This document shows, in pieces, positions 30,044 to 37,402 of a stretch of DNA of 38,400 bases (position 1 is the stretch's first letter; each line of letters starts with the position of its first letter). The notes under the pieces were generated by a model that was not told the origin of the DNA, ran no database searches, and worked only from the letters and a program-made list of their open reading frames with translations. The position numbers and the translations under genes were made by a program. The stretch is from contig JANWIZ010000044.1 in the NCBI GenBank assembly GCA_025449635.1, positions 1 to 38,400 on the forward strand. Direction: 5' to 3'. The stretch comes from Patescibacteria group bacterium (GTDB lineage: Bacteria > Patescibacteriota > Microgenomatia > Woykebacterales > RBG-16-39-9b).

Positions 30044-31102
30044 TTAGGAAATAATTTCCAAATTAGCTGCTGGAGCTTTGACTCTCGCACCTGAGAGAAA
30101 TTTGATCGTTGCCAATACGGCTGGCAAACCAGATTCTAATTCTATCTCATTTTCACTTACTTCTTCAACCACACCGACTAACTCTTCAGCGTCAGCTCGA
30201 AAATACCGCACAACATCACCAATTTTTAATTCTCGCCAAAGTTCATGTTGTAAAGGCTTGTTATCAACTATTTTTTTATTCTCTGGAACTAAAACGCTTC
30301 TCTCTAAACCATTAGCAAAAGCAAACTTATCATTTAGCTTTAAAAATGCTTCGTAAATATCTTTCCCCATTGCTACGTTCCCAAACCCTTCTGTAACTAC
30401 AATAGTGATCCCAACATCACTATTTACCCCTAAACTTAAGAAATCTCTGTAATCTATACCGCCGACCACAATTCCTTTAACTCCGATTGTTAGGGCTTTT
30501 TCAATTGTTGCCCGATCTAAGTACGACCCTCCAACAACAATTTTACCCTGACAACTAGCGTCAATTTTTTGTGGGATTATAAATTCATTAGCTTTTCCAA
30601 TCACTTTCACTACACCTTCTCTTGTCTTTCCAAGACCTGAAGCACCTCTTATCTCTGTTCCAAAAGTTCTCACCGTGATGGAATCCTCTCGAACATTAGT
30701 AACCAATCCTGAGGCCCCTGCGACTAGTCTGATGGGCATCGGGAGAAACTTAACGATGATGTCACCATTCTGATCAATATCAGTTATTACCCCATCAACT
30801 GGACTTCGTAACTCCCTTTTGCCAACGCCCAAAACCCCTTTTTTCCTAGCGATGATTTCACCCTGATAAATTCGATCACCAATTGACCGTAGAAGGTGTT
30901 TTTTTACGCTTCTGCGACTGATTCCCAAAATATGAGCCACTTTTACCAATCTTTGACCCGCCGAAACTTCGCAGTGAGCCACAACACTCTCTGCATCTAC
31001 CTTATCACCTTCCTTTACCGAAGGCGTACAGTGACCAATGTAGGGACGCACGAGGTCAAATTGGCTATCATAATAAACTCTTCTCCAAACAGGGCAGATC
31101 AT
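30044..31102 (-). CDS. 352-aa barrel-sandwich/SH3-like protein paired with ASKHA gene
   Basis: 352 aa, no membrane segment. Residues ~15-115 contain two barrel-sandwich-like (lipoyl/biotinyl-type) stretches: VKEGDKVDAESVVAHCE and IGDRIYQGEIIARKKG ... RSPVDGVITDID, with no biotin or lipoate Lys motif. Residues ~200-270 look alpha/beta (GKIVVGGSYLDRATIEKALTIGVKGIVVGG), and the C-terminal ~60 residues an SH3/KOW-like barrel (LKIGDVVRYFRADAEELVGVVEEV). I do not recognise a named family. The start overlaps the ASKHA gene stop as ATGA, strong evidence for a joint function. Confidence 0.6.
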   Translation of the reverse strand: MICPVWRRVYYDSQFDLVRPYIGHCTPSVKEGDKVDAESVVAHCEVSAGQRLVKVAHILGISRRSVKKHLLRSIGDRIYQGEIIARKKGVLGVGKRELRSPVDGVITDIDQNGDIIVKFLPMPIRLVAGASGLVTNVREDSITVRTFGTEIRGASGLGKTREGVVKVIGKANEFIIPQKIDASCQGKIVVGGSYLDRATIEKALTIGVKGIVVGGIDYRDFLSLGVNSDVGITIVVTEGFGNVAMGKDIYEAFLKLNDKFAFANGLERSVLVPENKKIVDNKPLQHELWRELKIGDVVRYFRADAEELVGVVEEVSENEIELESGLPAVLATIKFLSGARVKAPAANLEIIS

Positions 31103-32151
31103 TCCATCATCTCCACTTTTTCAATTGCTTCTTGCCAACGCTCCAGTGCAGATCGGCTCTCTGTTTTACCAAAAGCCAATCTCAATGGTTTAGTACGACC
31201 GTCTAGAAGGACTCCAAATGACCCTCCTGTAACTGTAATTTTTTTCTTTTCTTTAGAGTCTGGGAAGACGATCTTTATCTTTTGCTCTTTTGGTGATGGT
31301 AACAAAGCGATTTCATCTTCAACAATCGAAATTTCTTGATTATCTGCAAAACCATAATCTAGTGTAACTCTCCCATGTCCTCCAAAAGAAATAAATGCTC
31401 CAAGGTCCTTTAAAAACTCTACTTCCCAATCGGCTATCTCAGGATGCTGTTTCAATAAAGCCCCAAAGCTGTGTAAAAACAATTTTGTATCCAGCTTAAC
31501 CTGTGCTACCCGACCCTTTGACAAAATATCCAAAATTACTAAAGCTAAACGGGTCTTTTTTGGTGCTTTTGAGAAATATGCTCCTGAGATAACTACATTT
31601 ATAACATCACTTTTGCTAGAAACAAAATTATTATTACTTGAAAAAACAATTCTATAAAAAGCCTCCTCAATATCAAGCTCGATCGGTTTCACGGGTAAAG
31701 ATTGTGGTTTGATAGATTTATTACCAAAATAATTCTCAATATCAGTTTCACTAATTTCTTTGGTTACAAATGCCCCAATATTTCCGACCTTTATTGTTGG
31801 ATTGTAGGAGTAACTGCCAGCATCAAGAATAACTGCTCCCTTAAAACTATTCTTCTCTAACCAACTGGTTACCTCTTTTGTTGTATCATCCTGAGATACA
31901 AAAATAGCCCCGTAATCCTTAGCTTGTGTTTCAGCTTCGGGCAGGGATCCAGTAAATATTTTGGGAATTTCTTGACTGACATTAAGTTGTCCGATAATAG
32001 TGTTTAGTGTAAAAGCTAAATCACCATTTGACGTAGGTAGACTAAGTTTTTTTTCAATTACGAGGGAATTCTTGTCATTAGACACAATAAACGCATCTGT
32101 ATATGATCTACCGATATCGACGACAAAAGTTTTCGGAAAGGGCTGGCTCAT
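31099..32151 (-). CDS. ASKHA-fold ATPase resembling MutL/GlmL
   Basis: 350 aa. The actin/Hsp70/sugar-kinase landmarks are visible: phosphate 1 loop FVVDIGRSYTDAFIV near residue 10, phosphate 2 AVILDAGSYSYNPTIKVGNIGA near 115, and a Gly-rich adenosine motif region VVISGAYFSKAP near 185. MutL/GlmL proteins pair with glutamate mutase in clostridia as a chaperone-like ATPase, but no mutase or B12 gene is here. It sits 24 nt after rpsR and is coupled to the 352-aa gene. The fold call is moderately secure; a chaperone-like role is inference. Confidence 0.65.
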   Translation of the reverse strand: MSQPFPKTFVVDIGRSYTDAFIVSNDKNSLVIEKKLSLPTSNGDLAFTLNTIIGQLNVSQEIPKIFTGSLPEAETQAKDYGAIFVSQDDTTKEVTSWLEKNSFKGAVILDAGSYSYNPTIKVGNIGAFVTKEISETDIENYFGNKSIKPQSLPVKPIELDIEEAFYRIVFSSNNNFVSSKSDVINVVISGAYFSKAPKKTRLALVILDILSKGRVAQVKLDTKLFLHSFGALLKQHPEIADWEVEFLKDLGAFISFGGHGRVTLDYGFADNQEISIVEDEIALLPSPKEQKIKIVFPDSKEKKKITVTGGSFGVLLDGRTKPLRLAFGKTESRSALERWQEAIEKVEMME

Positions 32152-32175
32152 TTTGGCTTTTACTAAATTACAATC

Positions 32176-32409
32176 TTATCGAACCACAACGCTGAATGGC
32201 AAAAGTGCCATATAACGACTCTTTTTGATAGCATTACTTAAATTCTTCTGATGCTTAAAGCAAACTCCACTTTTTACTCGGGCTACGATCTTACCCCGAT
32301 CTGTAACAAATCGACGTAGAGAAACACTGTCTTTAAAATCAGGTTCAAGACTATCTTTGCAAAAACCACAATATTTTTTTCTAATTGGTCTAAATTCTCG
32401 TTCTTTCAT
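32176..32409 (-). CDS. rpsR: Ribosomal protein bS18
   Basis: 77 aa, full length. Family core RRFVTDRGKIVARVKSGVCFKHQKNLSNAIKKSRYMALLPF. It has a zinc-binding form, with KKYCGFCKD near the start and CFKH later (CxxC plus Cys/His). It binds S6 on the 30S platform, and its gene follows rpsF and ssb. It lies 2 nt after ssb. No rplI follows, in contrast to the classic operon. Confidence 0.95.
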   Translation of the reverse strand: MKEREFRPIRKKYCGFCKDSLEPDFKDSVSLRRFVTDRGKIVARVKSGVCFKHQKNLSNAIKKSRYMALLPFSVVVR

Positions 32410-32411
32410 AT

Positions 32412-32945
32412 TTAAAATGGAATATCATCAATATCAATTTCATCGCTAGAACTTCCTTCTTCGTTTTCCTCTTTCTTACCTTTTTTATCTTTTTTCTTGT
32501 CTTCCTTCTCCTGAGAGTCACTTTCGGAATCCTCTTTTACCTCAGGCACAGCAGCATCCTCTACAACAACTGCTTCTACATTTGAACCAGGAGCTGCTGC
32601 ATCTTTTCTGGAATCTAGAAGTACCATATCCTCAGCTACAACTTCAGTCGCTTGTCTTTTTTCACCTTCTTGACCCTCCCAACTTCGAGTCTGGAGTCTA
32701 CCTTCTATGTAAACCTTACGACCCTTAGTCAAAAGTTGACCACAAAGTTCTGCAAGTTTGTTCCAAGTAACAATGCGGTGAAATTCAGTTTCTTCCTTTC
32801 TTTCGCCGCCTTCCCCGCTAGCCCAGCTTCGATTTGTTGCAAGACCAAAAGAACAAACTGCTGTTCCGTTTGGTGTATAACGAAGTTCAGGATCTCTTGT
32901 AAGATTTCCAATCAACATGACTTTATTAAGCGATCGACTAGACAT
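32412..32945 (-). CDS. ssb: Single-stranded DNA-binding protein
   Basis: 177 aa. OB-fold of ~108 residues (LNKVMLIGNLTRDPELRYTPNGTAVCSFGLATNR ... KVYIEGRLQTRSWEGQEGEKRQATEVVAEDMVLLD), an acidic disordered linker and the conserved tip DEIDIDDIPF that recruits partner proteins. The protein coats single-stranded DNA during replication and repair. It sits between S6 and S18 as in many bacteria, 9 nt after rpsF with AGGAGG immediately upstream, one of the few strong Shine-Dalgarno sites here. Confidence 0.97.
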   Translation of the reverse strand: MSSRSLNKVMLIGNLTRDPELRYTPNGTAVCSFGLATNRSWASGEGGERKEETEFHRIVTWNKLAELCGQLLTKGRKVYIEGRLQTRSWEGQEGEKRQATEVVAEDMVLLDSRKDAAAPGSNVEAVVVEDAAVPEVKEDSESDSQEKEDKKKDKKGKKEENEEGSSSDEIDIDDIPF

Positions 32946-32954
32946 ATTCCTCCT

Positions 32955-33299
32955 TTACCGAATTATTTCAGTAGTAACAACTTTCTTTTTCGAAACTTTC
33001 TTTGGCTTTTTGGAAACCACTTTTCTTTCAATAATATAACGTAAAACACTATCTTCAATACGCAAACCATCATTAATTATCTTAGGAAGTTTTGATTCCC
33101 CAGAAACATTCAATAACCAGAAAAACGCATTTTTGTCTTTCTTGATAGTAAAGGCTAGGGATCTTTTACCCCAACTCTCTGAATGAGTAACACTACCCTT
33201 AGCCTTCTCTATTAAATTTTCTAGGTCTTTTATTGTCTTTTTTTGCTCTTCTTCTGTCAGTTTCTCTGAAAGAGCAATCAGTACTTCGTAATCAAGCAT
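32955..33299 (-). CDS. rpsF: Ribosomal protein bS6
   Basis: 114 aa. The ferredoxin-like S6 core is seen in YEVLIALSEKLTEEEQKKTIKDLENLI, GSVTHSESWGKRSLAFTIKKDKNAFFWLLNVSG and the C-terminal IEDSVLRYIIERKV, followed by a Lys-rich tail. It pairs with S18 in the 30S platform. First gene of rpsF-ssb-rpsR, with a TTGCGG-17-TATACT promoter and a ~30-nt leader. Confidence 0.95.
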   Translation of the reverse strand: MLDYEVLIALSEKLTEEEQKKTIKDLENLIEKAKGSVTHSESWGKRSLAFTIKKDKNAFFWLLNVSGESKLPKIINDGLRIEDSVLRYIIERKVVSKKPKKVSKKKVVTTEIIR

Positions 33300-33336
33300 A
33301 AATTCAATTTAAAATAAAGTTAATTTTTCGAGAGCG

Positions 33337-33365
33337 AGTATATCATAGCTACCAACTCCCCGCAA
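33337..33365 (-). promoter_or_regulatory. Promoter of the rpsF-ssb-rpsR operon
   Basis: Minus strand: TTGCGG (33365-33360), exactly 17 nt, TATACT (33342-33337) with extended-10 TGA. It starts 1 nt after the ychF stop codon. The leader to the rpsF ATG is about 30 nt. Confidence 0.65.
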
Positions 33366-33366
33366 G

Positions 33367-34440
33367 CTAAACATTAAATTTAAAAACAGTAGTGTCGCCT
33401 TCTTGAAAAATGTAGTCCTTTCCCTCGAGTCGTACCCAACCTTTTTCTCTTGCCTGATTCCAACCACCAGCTTCAATTAACTTATCCCAATTTATTACTT
33501 CCGCTTTGATAAAACCCTTCTCAAAGTCCGTGTGAATCACTCCTGCTGCTTGCGGTGCTTTAGTTCCTGAAGAAATAGTCCATGCACGAACCTCCTTCTC
33601 TCCAGCAGTAAAATAAGTTTGCAACCCTAACAGTTTGTAAGAGACTTGAATTAGTTTTTCTAACCCCGACTGCTCTACTCCAGCATCTTTTAGATATTCT
33701 CTTTGCTCCTCTGGCTCTAATGCTGCCAATTCTGCCTCCATTTTGGCTGACAAATAAACAAACGGTTGAAATTCTTTAATCAATGTTTCAACCTCGGGAG
33801 TCAGATTTTTAACGTTCTCCTCAGAAACATTAAAGACATAAATAACGCTTTTATTTGTAATCAAAGGTAGTCTGTTTTTAAATATTAGATGCTTCTCTTC
33901 AATCTCAATATCTTTAGCCAAAATTTCTCGTTCCAAACCAGCTCTCACTTTCTTTAGAACTTCGAGATTTCCAATTGCTTCTTTTGAAGTTTTTATTTCT
34001 TTTTCTGTCCCGTCAATCAACTTTTGGATTGTTTCCAAGTCTGCCAAAAGCAGCTCAATATTGATTGTTTGGATATCAGTTTTTGGATCAATTCCAGAAC
34101 GAATTACATCACTATCTTCAAACGCTCTAACAACGTGAACAATTGCATCTACTTCTCGGATATGGGAAAGGAATTTGTTCCCTAAACCCTCCCCACTTGC
34201 AGCCCCTTTTACAAGCCCAGCAATGTCAACAAACTCAACTGCAGCTGGAATAATTTTCTCGGTCTTCACAACCTCCGCAAGCTTGACTAAACGTACATCT
34301 GGAACTTCAACAACACCGATATTAGGATCAATTGTCGTAAACGGATAATTAGCTGCCTGAGCAACCTGTTTTTTGAGTAGGGCATTAAAAAGTGTGGACT
34401 TTCCCACGTTTGGTAGACCAACTATCCCAACTTTCAACAT
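33367..34440 (-). CDS. ychF: Ribosome-associated ATPase YchF
   Basis: 357 aa from ATG 34440, where LKVGIVGLPNVGKSTLFNAL begins as in all family members; the ORF-track extension to 34494 is rejected. G1 GLPNVGKST, the G2/G3 region PFTTIDPNIGVVEVPD and FVDIAGLVKGAASGEGLGN, and the altered G4 IYVFNVSEEN (NxxE, giving ATP over GTP) are present. The C-terminal TGS domain ends DYIFQEGDTTVFKFNV. YchF binds ribosomes and takes part in stress responses and start-codon selection. It has an extended -10 promoter ~45 nt upstream. Confidence 0.96.
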   Translation of the reverse strand: MLKVGIVGLPNVGKSTLFNALLKKQVAQAANYPFTTIDPNIGVVEVPDVRLVKLAEVVKTEKIIPAAVEFVDIAGLVKGAASGEGLGNKFLSHIREVDAIVHVVRAFEDSDVIRSGIDPKTDIQTINIELLLADLETIQKLIDGTEKEIKTSKEAIGNLEVLKKVRAGLEREILAKDIEIEEKHLIFKNRLPLITNKSVIYVFNVSEENVKNLTPEVETLIKEFQPFVYLSAKMEAELAALEPEEQREYLKDAGVEQSGLEKLIQVSYKLLGLQTYFTAGEKEVRAWTISSGTKAPQAAGVIHTDFEKGFIKAEVINWDKLIEAGGWNQAREKGWVRLEGKDYIFQEGDTTVFKFNV

Positions 34441-34484
34441 GACTGTGAAAACTTTCCGAAGTTTGATACTTTCAGCATTGGCTA

Positions 34485-34493
34485 AGTATAACA
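34485..34493 (-). promoter_or_regulatory. Extended -10 promoter of ychF
   Basis: Minus strand TGT-TATACT (TATACT at 34490-34485), weak -35. The leader is ~37 nt and carries GGAAAG as a weak ribosome-binding site. It lies between the ATPase stop and ychF. Confidence 0.45.
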
Positions 34494-34509
34494 AAAGTGT
34501 AAACTAAGT

Positions 34510-37143
34510 TTAGGTGAGGTCTACGAGAAGAGTGTCTGTTTTATTGCTGTATATCTTTAGCAAATCATAAATCAAAATAATCAAAACAGCTCCGTACAAA
34601 GGTATGATCCAGTCATATACCCCCAATGGAACAGTTTCAAATACCGACCGCGCTCCGGTATAGAGAATTACCAATGTTGCAAAAAGCGACCCTGTGGAAG
34701 CAAAAACCAAATATTTGTTCACAAATAGCGATCTCCCAAGCACTAGGTATCTAAATGATCTGAAGTTAAAAGCACTAGCTATTTCAAGCATTATTAAAGT
34801 AACCAATGCTATGGTTCGTGAAGTTTGATCATCGTTACCCAAAATATTAAAGGATATAAAGTAAGCAATTAACGTAAAGGTTGCCATCAGGGCTCCGTTA
34901 AAAAGTACCAGTGTGATTAGTTTTTTCGATAAAATCTGGGCGTTTTTCCTCGGCTTTTCTTTCATAATATCTTTTGAGGAAGGATTGAAACCAAGTGTGA
35001 TAGCTGGCAAATTATCAGTTATTAAATTCATGAATAAAATATGCAGAGCCAGAAGTAAAGGAATCTCCCACCCTAAAAATGGTGAGAGCAAAACACCAAC
35101 GAACAAAATTGCCAGTTCCGAGAGATTACAAGAAAGTTGATAGCTAACAAACTTTCTTATGTTATTAAAGATTGATCTACCTTCTTTAATTGCAACAACA
35201 ATTGTCGCAAAATTATCATCCTTAAGAGTCAAATCGGCAACTGATCGCGAGACATCTGTACCGTTTTTTCCCATCGCTACTCCAATGTGAGCCTCTTTCA
35301 AAGCCGGGGCGTCGTTTACCCCGTCTCCTGTCATAGTTACAATCTCTCCACTATCTTTTAATGCTTTTACAATTCTTAACTTATGCTCGGGACGTACTCG
35401 AGCAAAAATTGTCGTATCAGCAATTTTTGTAGCTAATTCAGCATCACTAAGCTCGTCTATCTCAGACCCTAAAAGCACCTTTCCATCTAGCCCTACTTGC
35501 TTGCTGATTGACAGAGCTGTTTCTCGATTGTCGCCGGTTATCATTTTTACCCTAATACCTGCTTTGTATGCTAATTCAATTGCTTCTTTAGCCTCTTCTC
35601 TTGGAGGATCTTCCATGGCAACTATCCCTAATAACACAAGTTCGTCCTCTTTATAATTGACCTCTACACTTGGTAAAACTTTATAAGCTATAGCTAAGGT
35701 TCGAAAGGCTTTTTCGTTTATCTGCATGTTTGTAGCAAGCAAACTTTTCTTTTCTTCTTCAGTTAATTTCTCTGCTTTTCCAGCTACTAGAATATGCGTG
35801 CATTTTTGTAGAATAATTTCTGGGGCTCCTTTTGCGAAACAAGTATTTTGCCCATTCTCTTTATATAGAACTGACATCATCTTCCGATCTGAACTAAAAG
35901 GCATTTCTTCAATTCTTTGGCCTTCTAAATTTTCTTTAAATTCTTCTGCTTTTGCTGCTAGAACAAGTAAAGCACCTTCAGTTGGAGTACCTAAAACCCG
36001 ATACTCCATATCGTCTCCGGTTCTTTCGATTTTAGCGTCATTACAGGCAACACCAGCTCTTAGTAACAATTCGAGATTTTTATTCTCCTTAGAAGAAATC
36101 TTGTTACCGTCGATAGAAAACTCCCCTTTGCCCTCAAAACCAGAACCACTGACATCAATTATTTTGTGATCAGTAAAAATCTGTTTGACAGTCATTTCCC
36201 CCTGAGTCAAAGTACCAGTTTTATCAGTGCAGATAACGGTAGTTTCCCCTAAAGTTTCTATAATGGACATTCGATTCACTATTGCGTTTTGTTTTGCCAT
36301 CTTTGCAGCTCCGCTTGCTAAAGTTGTAATCAAAACAACAGGAAACCCTTCCGGAAAAGCCGATACTGACAAGGCGATTATTAAGATTAGGACTCCAGTT
36401 AAGGTCTCAGCATTTAGTGATTCTGCTTGTAAAAGCATAAATAGACCAGTTAGAATCGAAACAGTAATAGCCACAAATACCATATACTTTGCGATATTAT
36501 TTACTTTTTTTTCCAAAGGAAGTTCTTTTTCCGCCGATGAGATCATTTTGGCGATTTTTCCAAATCTGGTATTCATACCGGTGTGAACAACCTGAGCTAA
36601 ACAGCGTCCATTTACAATAAAAGTTCCCATAAACAGTTTATTTGTTTCACTATCTTTCTCAGTCGTTTTTTTAACATCAATTGACTCTCCAGTTAAAACA
36701 GACTCGTCCACCCGAATTTCTTTTTCTTCCAAAACAATGCAGTCTGCCGGTATCCGCTCTCCATTTCCAAGAATTACTAAATCCCCTGGAACTAATTCTG
36801 AAGACGGCACCTCTATTTCTTTCCCACCACGACGTACTATTGAAACAGGCATAAGCATATTCTTGAGAGATGCAACTGCTTTCTCGGCTCTATATTCTTG
36901 AAAAAAACCAATGAGGATAACCATTAGAACAACCCCAGAAATAGTGTAAGCAGTAACTTGCTTTCCAACTAAGAAGGAGATGGATATGGCTACAACTAAT
37001 AGATAGACTATGAAATTTTTCTTTACTTGTCTGAAGAGAATTCGAAGCGGTGAGGTTTTGCTTGTATCTTTGATTTCGTTGGGGCCAAATTTTTTGAGTA
37101 AAGCCCCTACCTCTTCCTGTGGCAGACCAGCGAGTGAATTCAT
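34510..37143 (-). CDS. P2A (calcium-type) P-type ATPase
   Basis: 877 aa, full length. The cation-ATPase N-terminal domain (LPQEEVGALLKKFGPNEI) and actuator motif VLTGES precede the ion helix 4 motif FPEGFP (near 266), the phosphorylation site CTDKTGTLT (Asp near 306) and the hinge VTMTGDGVNDAPALKEAHIGVAMG (near 606). Calcium-site residues of SERCA are kept: Glu in PEG, Asn/Glu in SCNLSELAI (helix 5) and Asn/Thr/Asp in NLITDNLPAITLGFNP (helix 6). It pumps Ca2+ (or possibly Mn2+) out of the cell using ATP. It has its own promoter with an 11-nt gap to the ATG. Confidence 0.93.
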   Translation of the reverse strand: MNSLAGLPQEEVGALLKKFGPNEIKDTSKTSPLRILFRQVKKNFIVYLLVVAISISFLVGKQVTAYTISGVVLMVILIGFFQEYRAEKAVASLKNMLMPVSIVRRGGKEIEVPSSELVPGDLVILGNGERIPADCIVLEEKEIRVDESVLTGESIDVKKTTEKDSETNKLFMGTFIVNGRCLAQVVHTGMNTRFGKIAKMISSAEKELPLEKKVNNIAKYMVFVAITVSILTGLFMLLQAESLNAETLTGVLILIIALSVSAFPEGFPVVLITTLASGAAKMAKQNAIVNRMSIIETLGETTVICTDKTGTLTQGEMTVKQIFTDHKIIDVSGSGFEGKGEFSIDGNKISSKENKNLELLLRAGVACNDAKIERTGDDMEYRVLGTPTEGALLVLAAKAEEFKENLEGQRIEEMPFSSDRKMMSVLYKENGQNTCFAKGAPEIILQKCTHILVAGKAEKLTEEEKKSLLATNMQINEKAFRTLAIAYKVLPSVEVNYKEDELVLLGIVAMEDPPREEAKEAIELAYKAGIRVKMITGDNRETALSISKQVGLDGKVLLGSEIDELSDAELATKIADTTIFARVRPEHKLRIVKALKDSGEIVTMTGDGVNDAPALKEAHIGVAMGKNGTDVSRSVADLTLKDDNFATIVVAIKEGRSIFNNIRKFVSYQLSCNLSELAILFVGVLLSPFLGWEIPLLLALHILFMNLITDNLPAITLGFNPSSKDIMKEKPRKNAQILSKKLITLVLFNGALMATFTLIAYFISFNILGNDDQTSRTIALVTLIMLEIASAFNFRSFRYLVLGRSLFVNKYLVFASTGSLFATLVILYTGARSVFETVPLGVYDWIIPLYGAVLIILIYDLLKIYSNKTDTLLVDLT

Positions 37144-37154
37144 ATTGATTATTA

Positions 37155-37183
37155 ATTCTATCCTATCCGATTTGAAAATTCAA
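37155..37183 (-). promoter_or_regulatory. Promoter of the P-type ATPase gene
   Basis: Minus strand: TTGAAT (37183-37178), exactly 17 nt, TAGAAT (37160-37155). Only 11 nt lie between the -10 box and the ATG at 37143, giving a ~5-nt leader. Confidence 0.55.
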
Positions 37184-37239
37184 AATTATTAAATTGTAAA
37201 AATAATTTCCTAAGCGGTTGCTAATTAACCTATAGTTTA
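37184..37239. other. Spacer between divergent ATPase and helicase promoters
   Basis: The 259-nt gap between the ATPase gene and the helicase gene holds the two promoters listed and the helicase leader. This central AT-rich stretch shows no ORF or clear hairpin. Confidence 0.4.
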
Positions 37240-37268
37240 TTGCTTTGCTGGATATAGTGTGTTATACT
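37240..37268 (+). promoter_or_regulatory. Promoter of the DEAD-box helicase gene
   Basis: TTGCTT (37240-37245), exactly 17 nt, TATACT (37263-37268) with extended-10 TGT. The predicted start is near 37275, giving a long leader of about 128 nt, an exception to the short leaders elsewhere. Confidence 0.6.
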
Positions 37269-37274
37269 ACCTTT

Positions 37275-37402
37275 TGAAATAGATTCGAGCTAAACAACGG
37301 TTTCTACCTTCATTTACTACACTTTATGTGGTTAAGGTTTATCTTTGATACTAGCTCCTAAGATTAGCCTTAATTAATTTTAGTTTCTCTTTCAGAAAAA
37401 TT
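37275..37402 (+). promoter_or_regulatory. Long 5' leader of the DEAD-box helicase mRNA
   Basis: About 128 nt, AT-rich, no ORF and no Shine-Dalgarno before the ATG (TTTCAGAAAAATT). Long leaders are common on cold-induced helicase and cold-shock genes, where temperature or autoregulation acts on the RNA; that is an analogy only. I see no strong long hairpin by eye. Confidence 0.35.

Noticed and set aside
34441-34494. 18-residue N-terminal extension of YchF
   Set aside because: Family members begin at the MxxxGIVGLPNVGKS block; the extension overlaps the promoter.
35726-36169. 147-aa plus-strand ORF inside the P-type ATPase
   Set aside because: Antisense to the nucleotide-binding domain; no features of its own.
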